This document shows positions 34,347 through 43,782 of a stretch of DNA of 64,000 nt, in pieces; positions within the stretch are counted from its first letter, which is position 1; each line of letters opens with the position of its first letter. The position numbers and the translations under genes were made by a program. The notes under the pieces were generated by a model, which saw only the letters and a list, made by a program, of their open reading frames with translations, did no database searches and was not told the origin of the DNA. This DNA comes from Acidobacteriota bacterium (GTDB lineage: Bacteria; Acidobacteriota; Terriglobia; Terriglobales; Acidobacteriaceae): NCBI GenBank assembly GCA_021846985.1, contig JAJZVX010000017.1, positions 17,610-81,609 of the forward strand. Direction: 5' to 3'.

Positions 34347-35301
34347 ACAGGCCGTCCTGCTTTTGGCCCACGGCACCCCCGAAACCGCCGGCCAGATCCC
34401 CGAGTACCTGCGCAACGTTGTCAGCGGCCGCCCGCTGCCGCCCCAGGTTGTGCAGGAGATCCAGCATCGCTACAGCCTCATCGGCCGCAGTCCGCTCACC
34501 GACATCACTCTCCAGCAGGCCCGCCTCGTCGAGACTGAACTTGCCGCGTCGGGGCATCCCGTCCCCGTGTACGTGGGCATGCGCAACTGGCGTCCCTACA
34601 TTCCCGAGGTGGTGCGCCAGATGCGCTCGGCTGGCGTCGAGCAGGCGGCCGTAGTCTGCATGGCCCCGCAGAACTCCCGCACCAGCGTGGGCCTCTACCG
34701 GCGCGCGGTGGAAGCGGAGGCGGCCGGCCTTCGAATCGACTTTACCGAGAGCTGGGCCGCGCATCCCCTGCTCATCCAGGCCTTCGCGGAGCGTCTTCGC
34801 CCCGCTCTTGCCCGTCTCTCCGCGGAAACCGGTTCACCTGTCCCCGTTCTGTTCACGGCCCACAGTGTTCCCTGCCGCACCATCCAGGCGCAGGCTCCGC
34901 CTCCCGATGCCCCATTCCGTTCCGCGCCACAGGCCGCCGACCCTTATGCCGAAGACGCCAAGCATACTGCAACCCTCGTCGCCGCCCAGATCCCCGAGAT
35001 ATCCCAGTGGTACTTCGCCTTTCAGAGTCAGGGCGCCAGCGGCGGCCCCTGGCTCGGCCCCACCGTCGAGCAAACCCTCGACAGCCTCGCCGCCTCCGGT
35101 GTCAAAACCCTCCTCCTCCAGCCCATCGGCTTCCTCTGCGACCACATCGAGATCCTCTACGACGTTGACATCCTCTTCCGCAGTCACGCCCAGAAGCTCG
35201 GCATGCGTCTCGAGCGTCCCGAGTCGCTCAATGCCTCAGCCACGCTCGCCCGTGCCGTGGCCGCCCTTGCGCGCCTGGGGCTCGTTCGCCTCACCGGTTG
35301 A
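34339..35301 (+). CDS. hemH: Ferrochelatase
   Basis: A 320-residue enzyme that inserts ferrous iron into the porphyrin. The catalytic His region LFTAHSVP and the C-terminal LLLQPIGFLCDHIEILYDVD (catalytic Glu) are present, as is the N-terminal LLLAHGTPETA. Whether the substrate is protoporphyrin or coproporphyrin cannot be told. ATG 34339 overlaps the hemE stop. The third gene often found with hemE-hemH in Gram-positives and acidobacteria (hemG/hemY oxidase) is not next to it here. Confidence 0.95.
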   Translation: MPKQAVLLLAHGTPETAGQIPEYLRNVVSGRPLPPQVVQEIQHRYSLIGRSPLTDITLQQARLVETELAASGHPVPVYVGMRNWRPYIPEVVRQMRSAGVEQAAVVCMAPQNSRTSVGLYRRAVEAEAAGLRIDFTESWAAHPLLIQAFAERLRPALARLSAETGSPVPVLFTAHSVPCRTIQAQAPPPDAPFRSAPQAADPYAEDAKHTATLVAAQIPEISQWYFAFQSQGASGGPWLGPTVEQTLDSLAASGVKTLLLQPIGFLCDHIEILYDVDILFRSHAQKLGMRLERPESLNASATLARAVAALARLGLVRLTG

Positions 35302-35382
35302 TTCCCGGCTTCTTTTTGTGTTCTTCGGTCATCTTTTTCTGAGCGTGCGACATCCTAACGGCCATTACTATGGAGTACCAGT

Positions 35383-35400
35383 ATTTACTTTATAGTAAAT
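35383..35400. promoter_or_regulatory. Inverted repeat in AT-rich gap
   Basis: ATTTACT (35383-35389) and AGTAAAT (35394-35400) are a perfect inverted repeat with a 4-base spacer, in a short AT-rich stretch after hemH. It lies upstream of a candidate promoter for the zinc-ribbon gene and could be an operator. Confidence 0.35.
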
Positions 35401-35415
35401 AAACGCGGCGCCATT

Positions 35416-35445
35416 TTGAGGTAAGGTAAAAGCGGATTCTTTAAT
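35416..35445 (+). promoter_or_regulatory. Candidate promoter for the zinc-ribbon gene
   Basis: TTGAGG and TTTAAT are spaced by 18 bases. The start point would be about 100 bases before the ATG at 35559. Confidence 0.35.
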
Positions 35446-35558
35446 TTTTATGAACTGATTTTCTGTTCTTGGGCTCTTTTCAGCATGATTTCCGCGCGTG
35501 CATGACGGGAATTCTGTTGTTCTGGGCTCTCGATGAGAAAGTTACTTTGGTGTTTTGA

Positions 35559-35789
35559 ATGTCCCGAAAGCCGCGCTCCAGGCCCATCGCAAAAAACGGT
35601 CGGCTCTATTGCCCCATCTGTGGATGTGACTACATCCACCGCCTCCCCCGCACCACCCTGGCCCAGCGCACTTACCTCACGCTCTTCGGTCTTTATCCAT
35701 GGGAGTGTGGCCAGTGCAAAGAGCCCTTCCTCCTCTGGAAGAGATATGCCCGTCTCCGCCGCCACGACTCCCAGGATTCCACCGCCTGA
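35559..35789 (+). CDS. Small zinc-ribbon protein
   Basis: A 76-residue basic protein of unknown role. Two CxxC pairs (CPICG and CGQCK) separated by about 27 residues form a probable zinc ribbon; the flanks are Arg-rich. No ribosome site is strong. It might bind RNA or DNA, but nothing shows that directly. Confidence 0.55.
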   Translation: MSRKPRSRPIAKNGRLYCPICGCDYIHRLPRTTLAQRTYLTLFGLYPWECGQCKEPFLLWKRYARLRRHDSQDSTA

Positions 35790-35831
35790 CGCTTGCGCGC
35801 CGGCCGTCTCCGCCTCCTCTCCCGCACTCTC

Positions 35832-35837
35832 TATAAT
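35832..35837 (+). promoter_or_regulatory. -10 element of the amidohydrolase gene
   Basis: A perfect TATAAT lies 41 bases before the GTG start; the expected start point is near 35844, leaving room for the GAGGAG ribosome site at 35866. The -35 region does not match well. Confidence 0.4.
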
Positions 35838-35878
35838 GCTGGGAATCAGCCGTTCTATTTTTTTTGAGGAGTGCCCTG

Positions 35879-37249
35879 GTGAAACGCAATCGATCTCTAT
35901 TCTGCTTGCCCCTTCTGGCGGCGCTGATCGGCGCCCCGCCTGCCGCCCAAGCCCAGACCGAACCCGCCGCGCATCCCGCTGTCATTTACGTCAAGGCCGG
36001 ACATCTCTTTGACGCCACCAGCGACCAGCTTCGCGACAACATGGTTCTTCTGGTGGAGGACCAGCGCCTAGTCAAAGTCGCTCCCGCCGCGGATCTGCCC
36101 ATCCCCGCCGGCGCCACAGTCATCGACCTTTCCAAGGACTGGGTACTGCCCGGCCTGATTGACTGCCACACTCACCTTGAGTACCGCGCCGACAAATACG
36201 ATCCCATTAACGATGTCCGCTTTACGCCCTTCCAGGGCGGCTTCAACGGCGTAGTCAACGCCCGGCGCACCCTCCTGGCCGGCTTCACCAGTGTGCGCGA
36301 CGTCGGCTCCCAGCCCTTCTTCGCCGTCGATCTCCGCCGCTACATCGACGAGGGCTTCATTCCCGGCCCCCGCATGGTCGCCAGCGGTCCGCCGCTGTCT
36401 ATCACCGGCGGCCACGGCGACATGAACGGCTTCGCCCCCCCCGTCAGCAACATGATGTACCCGGCCGAGAAAGACTTCGCCATCGTCGATGGTCCCGAGG
36501 AGGTTCGCCACGCCGTCCGCGAGCAAGTCAAGTACGGCGTCGATGTCATTAAGATCCTCGCCACCGGCGGCGTCCTCTCCCAGGGCGATACCCCCGGCGC
36601 CGAGCAGCTCACCTACGACGAGATGAAGATGGCCGTCGATACCGCCCACGCCGCCGGGCGCAAGGTGGCTGCCCACGCCCACGGCACCCAGGGCATCAAG
36701 GACGCCATCCGCGCCGGCGTGGACTCCATCGAGCACGGCAGCCTCATCGACGCCGAAGGCATCCAGATGATGAAGGCGCGCGGCACTTACCTTGTCGCCG
36801 ACATCTACAACGACGACTACATCCTCAGCACGGCCCCGAAATTCGGTCTGCCGCAGGAGATGATCAACAAGGAAAAGATGGTTGGCCGCCTGCAGCGCGA
36901 AAACTTTCGCAAGGCCGTCGAGGCCGGGGTCAAAATCGCCTTCGGCACCGATGCCGGCGTCTACCCCCACGGCGACAACGCCAAACAGTTCCACTACATG
37001 GTCAAGTTCGGCCTTACGCCCGCCGGCGCCATCCATGCCGCCACCTCGTCCGCCGCCGATCTCATCGGACGCTCCCAAGATGTTGGCACCCTCGTGCCCG
37101 GCAAGTACGCCGACCTGATCGCCGTCTCCTCGAATCCCCTCGACCGCATCGAGGTTCTGGAACACGTCTCTTTCGTGATGAAAGGCGGCAAGGTTTACAA
37201 GGACGAACTCGGCGCCGCGCCCGACGCGGCGAAGGCCGTTCTGCAGTAA
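35879..37249 (+). CDS. Secreted metal-dependent amidohydrolase
   Basis: A 456-residue exported enzyme of the imidazolonepropionase/Xaa-Pro dipeptidase-like branch. After a signal peptide (LPLLAALIGAPPAAQAQ) it has the metal motif DCHTHLEY, the carboxylated-lysine region DVIKILATGGVLS, AAHAHG, IEHGSLID and FGTDAGVYPHG. Such enzymes cleave dipeptides or cyclic amides. GTG 35879 is the likely start, with GAGGAG seven bases upstream; TTG 35864 is in frame but lacks a site. Substrate unknown. Confidence 0.88.
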   Translation: MKRNRSLFCLPLLAALIGAPPAAQAQTEPAAHPAVIYVKAGHLFDATSDQLRDNMVLLVEDQRLVKVAPAADLPIPAGATVIDLSKDWVLPGLIDCHTHLEYRADKYDPINDVRFTPFQGGFNGVVNARRTLLAGFTSVRDVGSQPFFAVDLRRYIDEGFIPGPRMVASGPPLSITGGHGDMNGFAPPVSNMMYPAEKDFAIVDGPEEVRHAVREQVKYGVDVIKILATGGVLSQGDTPGAEQLTYDEMKMAVDTAHAAGRKVAAHAHGTQGIKDAIRAGVDSIEHGSLIDAEGIQMMKARGTYLVADIYNDDYILSTAPKFGLPQEMINKEKMVGRLQRENFRKAVEAGVKIAFGTDAGVYPHGDNAKQFHYMVKFGLTPAGAIHAATSSAADLIGRSQDVGTLVPGKYADLIAVSSNPLDRIEVLEHVSFVMKGGKVYKDELGAAPDAAKAVLQ

Positions 37250-37359
37250 CCAGTTTCGCGGCCGGGCGGCTTCTTGGCTGGCTGGGAAGCAAGCCGTCCG
37301 CGCCGCTCCCGTGGCGGCTCTTTGCAGGCCACACTCAGCTTTGCCGGTCCACTGGCTCT

Positions 37360-38895
37360 CTACTGGGGCAGCACTTCGATTCCGGTCACCGAGGCATAGC
37401 CCCGCACCGGCTCGAAGCGCAGCATCAGCTTCCCTTGCGCGTTCGGTTCCAATTCCGAGGCGCGCCGCACCACCACGTCGCCCCCCTGTGCCTCTCCGGC
37501 CAGGTCGAAGTTTTCCAGCAGCAGCCTCCCGTTGCAGGACACATTGAATACATGCGACACCTTTGTCCCCAGCTCTTCCGGCGGCCAGGCCCCGTGCCGC
37601 GCCGCAAAGTGCAGCACCAACGCATACCGGCCCGGGGGCACGGGAATGGCATAGGTGAAGTTGCCCCACCGCTCCGTCTCGTACATCTCCGGATCGTCCG
37701 TCCCGCTTACCGGCTCCGCATACGTGGCAATCTGTCCGCCTTCGAAGTAGTCGTCGGGGCTCCACCAGTGGCTGTCGTTGGAGTAGTATGGCGTCTGCCG
37801 TGCCAGCAGCCGCACCGGCCGCATCCGCCCGCGTATCCCCGGCAGGATCTCAATCGCTGAAAGAATCGCCTGTTTGCCGTCCTGCCCCGCAAACTCCAGG
37901 TGCAGCTTGCCGTCCGCTGCCGGCGTAATGTCGGGAAAGACCTTCACGTCCGCAGTCCGGCTTGCGCCCGCGTCCGCCGCCACGTCAAACCAGCTCAGCA
38001 GCGTCTTCCCGTTAGCCCGCACGGTCATAATGCGGTCGCCCTCGCCGCCCGTCCCCGTCGTTTCCGGACCAAACACGGTTTCGGCAAAGTGCAGCCGCAG
38101 CTCGTAAATGCCTTTCTTCAGCGGAATGTCATACCGGAAATCCCCCTGACGGCTGCTGCGGTAGAAATCCTGGTTCTGCGTCCGCCAGATGTGCTGCACG
38201 GCGCTTTTCACGGCCGTTCCCCCGGTGAACCATGCATCGGCGCTCCAGAGTTTGCCGGCATGATCGACAAAGCTGCGGTTGGCGCCTGCCAGAATCCTTA
38301 TCTCTTCGCCGACCGGCGGGCCAAACTCGGTTCCGGTGAATGGGGTTTGCGGGGCTGCCGCCTCGGCCGCGGGCCGGGGCCGCTCCACCTGCGCAAGCCT
38401 CCACCCGGCAAAGCCCAGCAGCGTACAGGCGGCGAGGGCTGCTCCCCACCACGCCAAACGGGTCCGGAGCCGCGTGCCGGCCTTTGCCGCGGGAGCCGCT
38501 GTTGCCGCGGCCGGCGCTTGCCGCTCGCCGGCCGCGCGCGCTGCCTCGACAAAGCGGAATTCGGGAACGTACTGTCCCACGGGAATCACGATCTGCAGCC
38601 GGTGCGCCGCACCTTCGCTCGCATAGTACTCGGCCAGGCGCTTGCGCAGCCGGTTGGCCTCCACGCGCACAATCGAGTCGGAATCCTGGTCGAACGTCTG
38701 CGCGCGGCCAAACGCCTCCAGCGCGATGGAATACTCCTTGATCTTGCCGGCTTCTCCGGCAAACAGCTTCTCACACAGATACGACAGGAGAAGCGTCATC
38801 GTGGGCGCGCGCGCAAAGCTCTTCGACTGAAGAATCTCCTTCAGCTCCGCGCGCTGCTCTTCGAGACTGGCCGTTCCCGGGCGTGCTGGCTCCAT
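37360..38895 (-). CDS. Membrane-anchored protein with wHTH-like N-terminus and two malectin-like domains
   Basis: A 511-residue protein. The N-terminal about 110 residues (LLLSYLCEKLFAGEAGKIKE, then VRVEANRLRKRLAEYYASEG) resemble the cytoplasmic domain of some membrane-bound regulators. One TM helix (AWWGAALAACTLLGFAGWRLA, about 148-168) leads to two similar extracytoplasmic domains with GDFRYDIPLKKGIYELRLHF and WGNFTYAIPVPPGRYALVLHF, typical of malectin-like carbohydrate binding. It may sense sugars outside and act inside, which is inference. The ATG has GGAGAAG upstream. Confidence 0.7.
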   Translation of the reverse strand: MEPARPGTASLEEQRAELKEILQSKSFARAPTMTLLLSYLCEKLFAGEAGKIKEYSIALEAFGRAQTFDQDSDSIVRVEANRLRKRLAEYYASEGAAHRLQIVIPVGQYVPEFRFVEAARAAGERQAPAAATAAPAAKAGTRLRTRLAWWGAALAACTLLGFAGWRLAQVERPRPAAEAAAPQTPFTGTEFGPPVGEEIRILAGANRSFVDHAGKLWSADAWFTGGTAVKSAVQHIWRTQNQDFYRSSRQGDFRYDIPLKKGIYELRLHFAETVFGPETTGTGGEGDRIMTVRANGKTLLSWFDVAADAGASRTADVKVFPDITPAADGKLHLEFAGQDGKQAILSAIEILPGIRGRMRPVRLLARQTPYYSNDSHWWSPDDYFEGGQIATYAEPVSGTDDPEMYETERWGNFTYAIPVPPGRYALVLHFAARHGAWPPEELGTKVSHVFNVSCNGRLLLENFDLAGEAQGGDVVVRRASELEPNAQGKLMLRFEPVRGYASVTGIEVLPQ

Positions 38896-39243
38896 CTTCG
38901 CTTCTCCGGAACGATGTAATAGTAGCGCTCTTGCGCTTCCCGGCTAGTGTGTAACGGTGGAGACTTGCGTTCCATCCTGAATGTAACCCCTGTTAACCCC
39001 TTCCTGTCCGGCGGCGCTCCGGCTGTTCGTGCGCTCACGCCCCGGGGCGATCTTCTTCTGCCGCAAGCGGTTATTCATTTTCCTCCGTGCTGTCACCGGC
39101 GCCAAACCGTCAAGTAGCAGGTCTAGCGTTGCGGGCCGCTCCGGCCTGGTCTTTACTGGCAACCAGATTGAGAGCGGATCGGGCCAGGCGGAGCAGTCAG
39201 CCCCGCCTTCCGCGAGATGCCAGAAGTCCAATGGAGGCGCACC
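38896..39243. other. Divergent gap with short tandem repeat
   Basis: This gap separates divergent genes. A near-perfect 10-bp tandem pair (TGTAACCCC/TGTTAACCCC, 38982-39000) is visible; otherwise no gene, hairpin or clear promoter. Confidence 0.4.
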
Positions 39244-39996
39244 ATGAAAACCCTTGCGATGACGCTGATGTCGTTCGGCCTGGCGCTTTGCCCGGCCTTG
39301 TATGCAATGACCGATCCCCTGCCGGCCCCCCCTGGCGAAACCAGAATCGAGGCTGCCAAATCCGCCGAGGTCAAAGGCGACCAGGCGCGCCGGGACCAGA
39401 ACTATATGGGAGCCATCTACCTTTACTTGGATGCGATCAGGGAAAACCCGCAGGATGCCATGCTCTACAACAAGCTCGGTATTGCCGAGGTGCAGTTGGG
39501 GAGCAGGCGCGAGGGGCGCAAGTACTTTGCCATGGCGCTCAAGCACGATCCGCGCAACGTGGTGGCCTATAACAACCTTGGCGCCGTGGCCTGCCTCGAT
39601 CACAAGTATAAGGCGGCCGTTCGCTACCTGAAACAGGCGTTGGAACTCAACGAGTCTGACGCCACCGCGCACCTGAACATGGCCGAGGCATGGATGGGCC
39701 TGCATCAGGAACAGCGCGCCATTACCGAGTACTCCCGCGCTCTGGAACTGGATGCCGACATCCTCAACAGCGGCACCAATGGCGTGATCGCTCAGGTGCA
39801 CACCCCCGAGCAGCGCGCCATCATCTCCTTTCTGATTGCCAGAGCGTATGCCAAGCGCGGCAACATCGACGGAGCCCTGGAATACCTGCGCCGGGCCAAG
39901 GAAGACCGTTATCCTGGCTTGTCCCAGGTTTACACCGAGCCGGAGTTTGCTGCCGTTGTCAACGATCCCCGTCTGGAGAAGATCGTGAAGCGGTAG
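39244..39996 (+). CDS. Exported TPR-repeat protein
   Basis: A 250-residue protein. A signal-like segment (LAMTLMSFGLALCPALYA) precedes TPR units, for example MGAIYLYLDAIRENPQDAML, FAMALKHDPRNVVAYNNLGA and YLKQALELNESDATAHLNMA. TPR proteins act as binding scaffolds; no enzyme motif is present. ATG 39244 follows GGAGG by seven bases. A terminator follows, so it appears to be a single-gene unit. Confidence 0.82.
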   Translation: MKTLAMTLMSFGLALCPALYAMTDPLPAPPGETRIEAAKSAEVKGDQARRDQNYMGAIYLYLDAIRENPQDAMLYNKLGIAEVQLGSRREGRKYFAMALKHDPRNVVAYNNLGAVACLDHKYKAAVRYLKQALELNESDATAHLNMAEAWMGLHQEQRAITEYSRALELDADILNSGTNGVIAQVHTPEQRAIISFLIARAYAKRGNIDGALEYLRRAKEDRYPGLSQVYTEPEFAAVVNDPRLEKIVKR

Positions 39997-40022
39997 AGCC
40001 CTGTCGACCTGCACCCTTGCCG

Positions 40023-40063
40023 CGCCGCGCCGTGTCCCAACACGGTTCGGCGCGGCGTTTTTT
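40023..40063 (+). terminator. Intrinsic terminator after the TPR gene
   Basis: CGCCGCGCCG and CGGCGCGGCG form a 10-bp stem enclosing a smaller GTGT/ACAC hairpin, followed by six T residues. Confidence 0.8.
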
Positions 40064-40265
40064 CTGTATTCTGGCCGGCCTATTCTCACTCCATTCATCG
40101 TCTGCCGTCCATGGCAAACCCGCGGCCCGCTTCCTTGCCGGCATGCTGCATGCAAGTTACGAAGAGACCCCATGCGCGGTTCCTCTCCGGCCACTCCCGG
40201 CCGTCGCTGTCCGGCGTCTGGCGGTGTGTTGACGTCCATTTGCCCCGCCTGCGACACTGACGGCA

Positions 40266-40979
40266 ATGCAATACAAAGGAAGAGTGGAGTACGCGGGCGA
40301 ACGCAGGATTCGCGAGCGCAATAAGCCCTACTATCGCCTGGCGCACTGGCCCATCTGGATATGGGTCTTCTTTCTCGCCCCCGGGCCCTTGACCTTTTCT
40401 CTCTTTGCGCATGGATTCTCCGCGCGCAACTTCGCCTGGTTGCTGGCCGTCCTGGCGGGCACCGGCGCCGCCGGTGTGTGCGCGCAGTTGCCCGGCGTGG
40501 AACTGCGCCCTTACATCCTGCGCTTCGACGAGGACAAGCCCAACCCCCTCTACCGCCGCGTCTGTTACACCTTCGCCTGGAACGCAGTTTTGAGCTTCGC
40601 TCTGCTCAACCTGGCCGCCCTGACGATCGCCGCCGTCAGCGGCCGCTGGTACATGAAACAGATTTACACCTACGCTTACTTCCCCCTCTGCGCCGTCATC
40701 CTCCTGCTTGGAGCGTTGGGCAAGCTGCCCCGCGTCGGACCATCCACGAAAGGAGAGGGCACGGAGCGCCGCTACTTCTACGGCTCCGTCTGGGCGGTCA
40801 CCGTGGCCCAAACCCTGCTGCTTATCCTCTGGAAGCTGCTCCCGTCCACGCAGACCGCCGCCCAGATCAAGCTGGCGGTCTTTGTGGGCGCACTCGCGTT
40901 CATGGGCTGGCTGGCCTACCAGGGCAGACTGTACCGCACGCGCCCCATCCTGCCCGGCGAAATCATGGTCTCCGACTGA
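40266..40979 (+). CDS. Multi-pass membrane protein of unknown function
   Basis: A 237-residue protein with about five or six hydrophobic segments: WIWVFFLAPGPLTFSLF, FAWLLAVLAGTGAAGV, NAVLSFALLNLAALTIAAV, FPLCAVILLLGALG, SVWAVTVAQTLLLILW and KLAVFVGALAFMGWLAY. No catalytic or transporter signature was seen. It starts about 200 bp after the TPR-gene terminator. Role unknown. Confidence 0.7.
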   Translation: MQYKGRVEYAGERRIRERNKPYYRLAHWPIWIWVFFLAPGPLTFSLFAHGFSARNFAWLLAVLAGTGAAGVCAQLPGVELRPYILRFDEDKPNPLYRRVCYTFAWNAVLSFALLNLAALTIAAVSGRWYMKQIYTYAYFPLCAVILLLGALGKLPRVGPSTKGEGTERRYFYGSVWAVTVAQTLLLILWKLLPSTQTAAQIKLAVFVGALAFMGWLAYQGRLYRTRPILPGEIMVSD

Positions 40980-41090
40980 AGCGCGCCCGGCCGCCAGTGC
41001 TCCGCCCGCCGCCGCGCTGGCGCCAGTGGCGTCTTTTCCTCTGCCCCGTGGATGCGGGCGTCCTCGCGGCATCTGCCCGGCTCCGCGTCC

Positions 41091-42017
41091 TTACTGCCTC
41101 AGCAGGTTCCGCGCCAGAAACAGCATGTTGGCCGGGCGCTCGGCCAGCCTGCGCATGAAGTATGGGTACCACTCGTGGCCAAAGGGCACATAGACGCGGA
41201 CGTTATAGCCTGCTTTCACCAGCTCCCGCTGCAGGTCGCGCCGCACCCCGTGCAGCATCTGGAATTCGAACTGGCTGGGCGCGATCCCGTGCTGGCGCGC
41301 ATAGTTTTTGACGGCGGCGATCATGGTCTCGTCGTGCGTGGCCAGCCCGTGATAGAGCCCGCTCTCCAAAAGCTGGCTGCTGAGCCGGACGAAATTCGCG
41401 TCCACCTCCGCCTTGCGGGGGAAAGCCACTTCGGCGGGCTCATTGTAGGCGCCCTTGCAGAGCCTCACCCGGATGCCATCGGCCATCAATTGTTCGATGT
41501 CGGCCTGCGATCGGTACAGGTAGGCCTGGATCACCACCCCGATGGCCTCCCGCAGTTCCGGCCGCGCGTGCAGCCGCCGCACAATGTCCAGCGTTGCCTG
41601 CGTCAGCGTGGAGTCTTCCATGTCAATGCGTACAAAATTGCCTGCGCCGGCCGCATGGCGCGCCAGGTTCTCCGCAATGCTTTCGGCCAGATGCGGCGAA
41701 AGTCCCAGGCCCATCTGCGTCAGCTTCACGCTGACGTTGGCGTCCAGCTTCCTGGCCGCGATGGCGTCCAGCAGCCGGTGATAGACATCGGCGGCCAGGT
41801 GCGCCTCGTGTTCGGCCGTCACGCTCTCGCCCAGCGAGTCCAGCGTCACCGCCATGCCTTCGGCGTTGCGCGCTTCGGCCACGCGCAGGGCGTCTTCGAT
41901 TTCCATGCCCGCCACAAAACGCGAGCTGAGCTGCACGCCGAGACTGGACCGTTCGGCCATACGGCGCAAGAACTTGTTGCGGGAGAGTGCGATCAGCGCG
42001 GAGCGAAGAAGATTCAT
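41091..42017 (-). CDS. Proline dehydrogenase, monofunctional
   Basis: A 308-residue FAD enzyme oxidising proline to pyrroline-5-carboxylate. The barrel shows SVKLTQMGLGLSP, RIDMEDSTLTQATLDI, VVIQAYLYRSQADIEQL and the conserved RLCKGAYNEP, then QFEFQMLHGVRRDLQ and VYVPFGHEWYPYFMRRLAE. No pyrroline-5-carboxylate dehydrogenase domain is fused, so it is the short type. ATG 42017 is preferred over a longer frame beginning 18 codons upstream. Confidence 0.92.
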   Translation of the reverse strand: MNLLRSALIALSRNKFLRRMAERSSLGVQLSSRFVAGMEIEDALRVAEARNAEGMAVTLDSLGESVTAEHEAHLAADVYHRLLDAIAARKLDANVSVKLTQMGLGLSPHLAESIAENLARHAAGAGNFVRIDMEDSTLTQATLDIVRRLHARPELREAIGVVIQAYLYRSQADIEQLMADGIRVRLCKGAYNEPAEVAFPRKAEVDANFVRLSSQLLESGLYHGLATHDETMIAAVKNYARQHGIAPSQFEFQMLHGVRRDLQRELVKAGYNVRVYVPFGHEWYPYFMRRLAERPANMLFLARNLLRQ

Positions 42018-42229
42018 CGAGCAACCTGCCGGCCGGAGCGCGAGAAACGCCGCCCGTTGCCGACCCCACATTCTCGCACATCACGGTTCCCGCCTGCCGT
42101 GTCTTCGCGCGGCCGCCGGGACAATCGCATGGACGATTCACTTCCCTTCCTGCTCCGCTAAGCCCCGGGGGGTAGATCTTGCTCTTGGATTCGCTCTTCC
42201 TGATGCTCGACTCTTCCCCGAATCCCCAT

Positions 42230-43762
42230 TCACGATCGTTCCCGCACCGGACCAGCATCCGCGGCAGGGGGCGATCCATTTCTCTGGCGGAAGCGATTCA
42301 GGCGTCCGACGAGGGAGGCGGGACCGGTGACGGTCAGATGAACGAGGTTGCCCTGGTAGGCGCGGCGATGGACCACCATGCCGGCTTCGATGGCCGCCAG
42401 CACGGCGCCTTCCTGCTGCGGAACGCGGAACTCTGCGTCGATGAGCGGGTCGGAATGCAGGGCCGCGTCGATGGCCTCCAGCAGCGCTGCCATGCCTTCG
42501 CCGGCGCGGGCGGAAACAGCGACGGCGCGCGTCTGGCGCGGATCGGCACCGGGTCTCTCGCGGGCCGTTTCCGAGGGGTTGCCGCTGGTGCGTGAGAGCA
42601 GCCCCGCGCGCTCGTGTTCATCAAGCAGGTCGATCTTGTTCAGCACTTCGATGCGGGGTTTGGCGAGGGCTTCGAGCTCGCCCAGCACCTTTTCCACCTG
42701 CGTTTTCTGCTCGTCGCCGTAGGAGGAGGCGGCGTCGCGGACGTGGAGCAGCACCTCGGCCTGTTCCACCTCTTCGAGCGTGGCGCGAAAGCTGGTGACC
42801 AGGGAGTGCGGCAGATTGCGGATGAAGCCCACGGTGTCGGAGAGCAGCACCTTGCGGCGGCTGGGCAGCGACAGGAGGCGCAGCTTCGGATCGAGAGTGG
42901 CGAACATGCGCGCCGATTGCAACACGCCCGCTCCGGTGAGGCAGTTGAAGAGGGTGCTTTTTCCGGCGTTGGTGTAACCGACCAGCGCCACCGTGGGGAC
43001 GGCCGACTCGCGGCGGCGGCGCTGCTCGCGCCGCACGCGGCGAACCGCATCCAGATCCAGCTTGAGCTGGTCGATGCGGCGCTGGATGTGGCGGCGGTCG
43101 GTTTCCAGGCGGGTTTCGCCGGGTCCTCGGGTGCCGATGCCGCCGCCCAGTTGCGACATGGCCTTGCCGCGCCCGGTGAGGCGCGGAAGCATGTATTCGA
43201 GCTGCGCCAGTTCGACCTGGAGCTGGCCCTCGCGGGTGCGGGCGTGGCGGGCAAAGATGTCGAGGATGAGTTGGGTCCGGTCCAGCACCCGGCAGGGAAG
43301 CGCCGCCTCCAAGTTGCGGAGCTGGGTGGGGGTCAGGTCGTGGTCGAAGAGGACCAGATCGGCTTCAGTGGAGGCGGCAACGCCAGCTATCTCTTCCACC
43401 TTGCCGGGTCCGATCAGGGTTGCCGGATCGGGGCGGTCGCGGCGCTGGATCACCTCGGCCGCCACCAGCCCGCCGGCGCTCGAAACCAACTCGCGGAACT
43501 CGGCAAGCGACTCCTCCACGTCAAGGCCGGAAGCGACCCTGGCTCGTGGCGGGGCGGTCCATCCCGAAGCGGGCGTGGGCTGCGCAGAGAGGTTTGCGCG
43601 CGCGTTATCGGGAGCGCCGGCGGCCGGGCACACGTCTGACGCATGCGCGGCCGCCGGGGCGGCGCAGACCATTCGCGGGCGGGACCGGAAGTCCACACCC
43701 ACCAGGACGGCGCGCTCCACGCGATTCGGAGCGTCCCCCGCCTGGCTGGCTTCCAACGCCAA
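42230..43762 (-). CDS. hflX: GTPase HflX
   Basis: A 510-residue ribosome-associated GTPase, linked in other bacteria to rescue of stalled ribosomes. It has the N-terminal HflX domain ([44 protein letters not shown]), the linker [13 protein letters not shown], and G-domain motifs [19 protein letters not shown] and NKIDL. It lies 20 bp after hfq on the same strand; the order hfq-hflX is the one known from gammaproteobacteria. The N-terminus is long and Ala-rich; the TTG 43762 start is uncertain and GTG 43720 or ATG 43672 are alternatives. Confidence 0.92.
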   Translation of the reverse strand: MALEASQAGDAPNRVERAVLVGVDFRSRPRMVCAAPAAAHASDVCPAAGAPDNARANLSAQPTPASGWTAPPRARVASGLDVEESLAEFRELVSSAGGLVAAEVIQRRDRPDPATLIGPGKVEEIAGVAASTEADLVLFDHDLTPTQLRNLEAALPCRVLDRTQLILDIFARHARTREGQLQVELAQLEYMLPRLTGRGKAMSQLGGGIGTRGPGETRLETDRRHIQRRIDQLKLDLDAVRRVRREQRRRRESAVPTVALVGYTNAGKSTLFNCLTGAGVLQSARMFATLDPKLRLLSLPSRRKVLLSDTVGFIRNLPHSLVTSFRATLEEVEQAEVLLHVRDAASSYGDEQKTQVEKVLGELEALAKPRIEVLNKIDLLDEHERAGLLSRTSGNPSETARERPGADPRQTRAVAVSARAGEGMAALLEAIDAALHSDPLIDAEFRVPQQEGAVLAAIEAGMVVHRRAYQGNLVHLTVTGPASLVGRLNRFRQRNGSPPAADAGPVRERS

Positions 43763-43782
43763 TCGAGATCGTACTTCCCGCG

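Noticed and set aside
35302..35382. Possible riboswitch after hemH
   Set aside because: No conserved riboswitch core was visible; only AT-rich sequence leading into a short inverted repeat.
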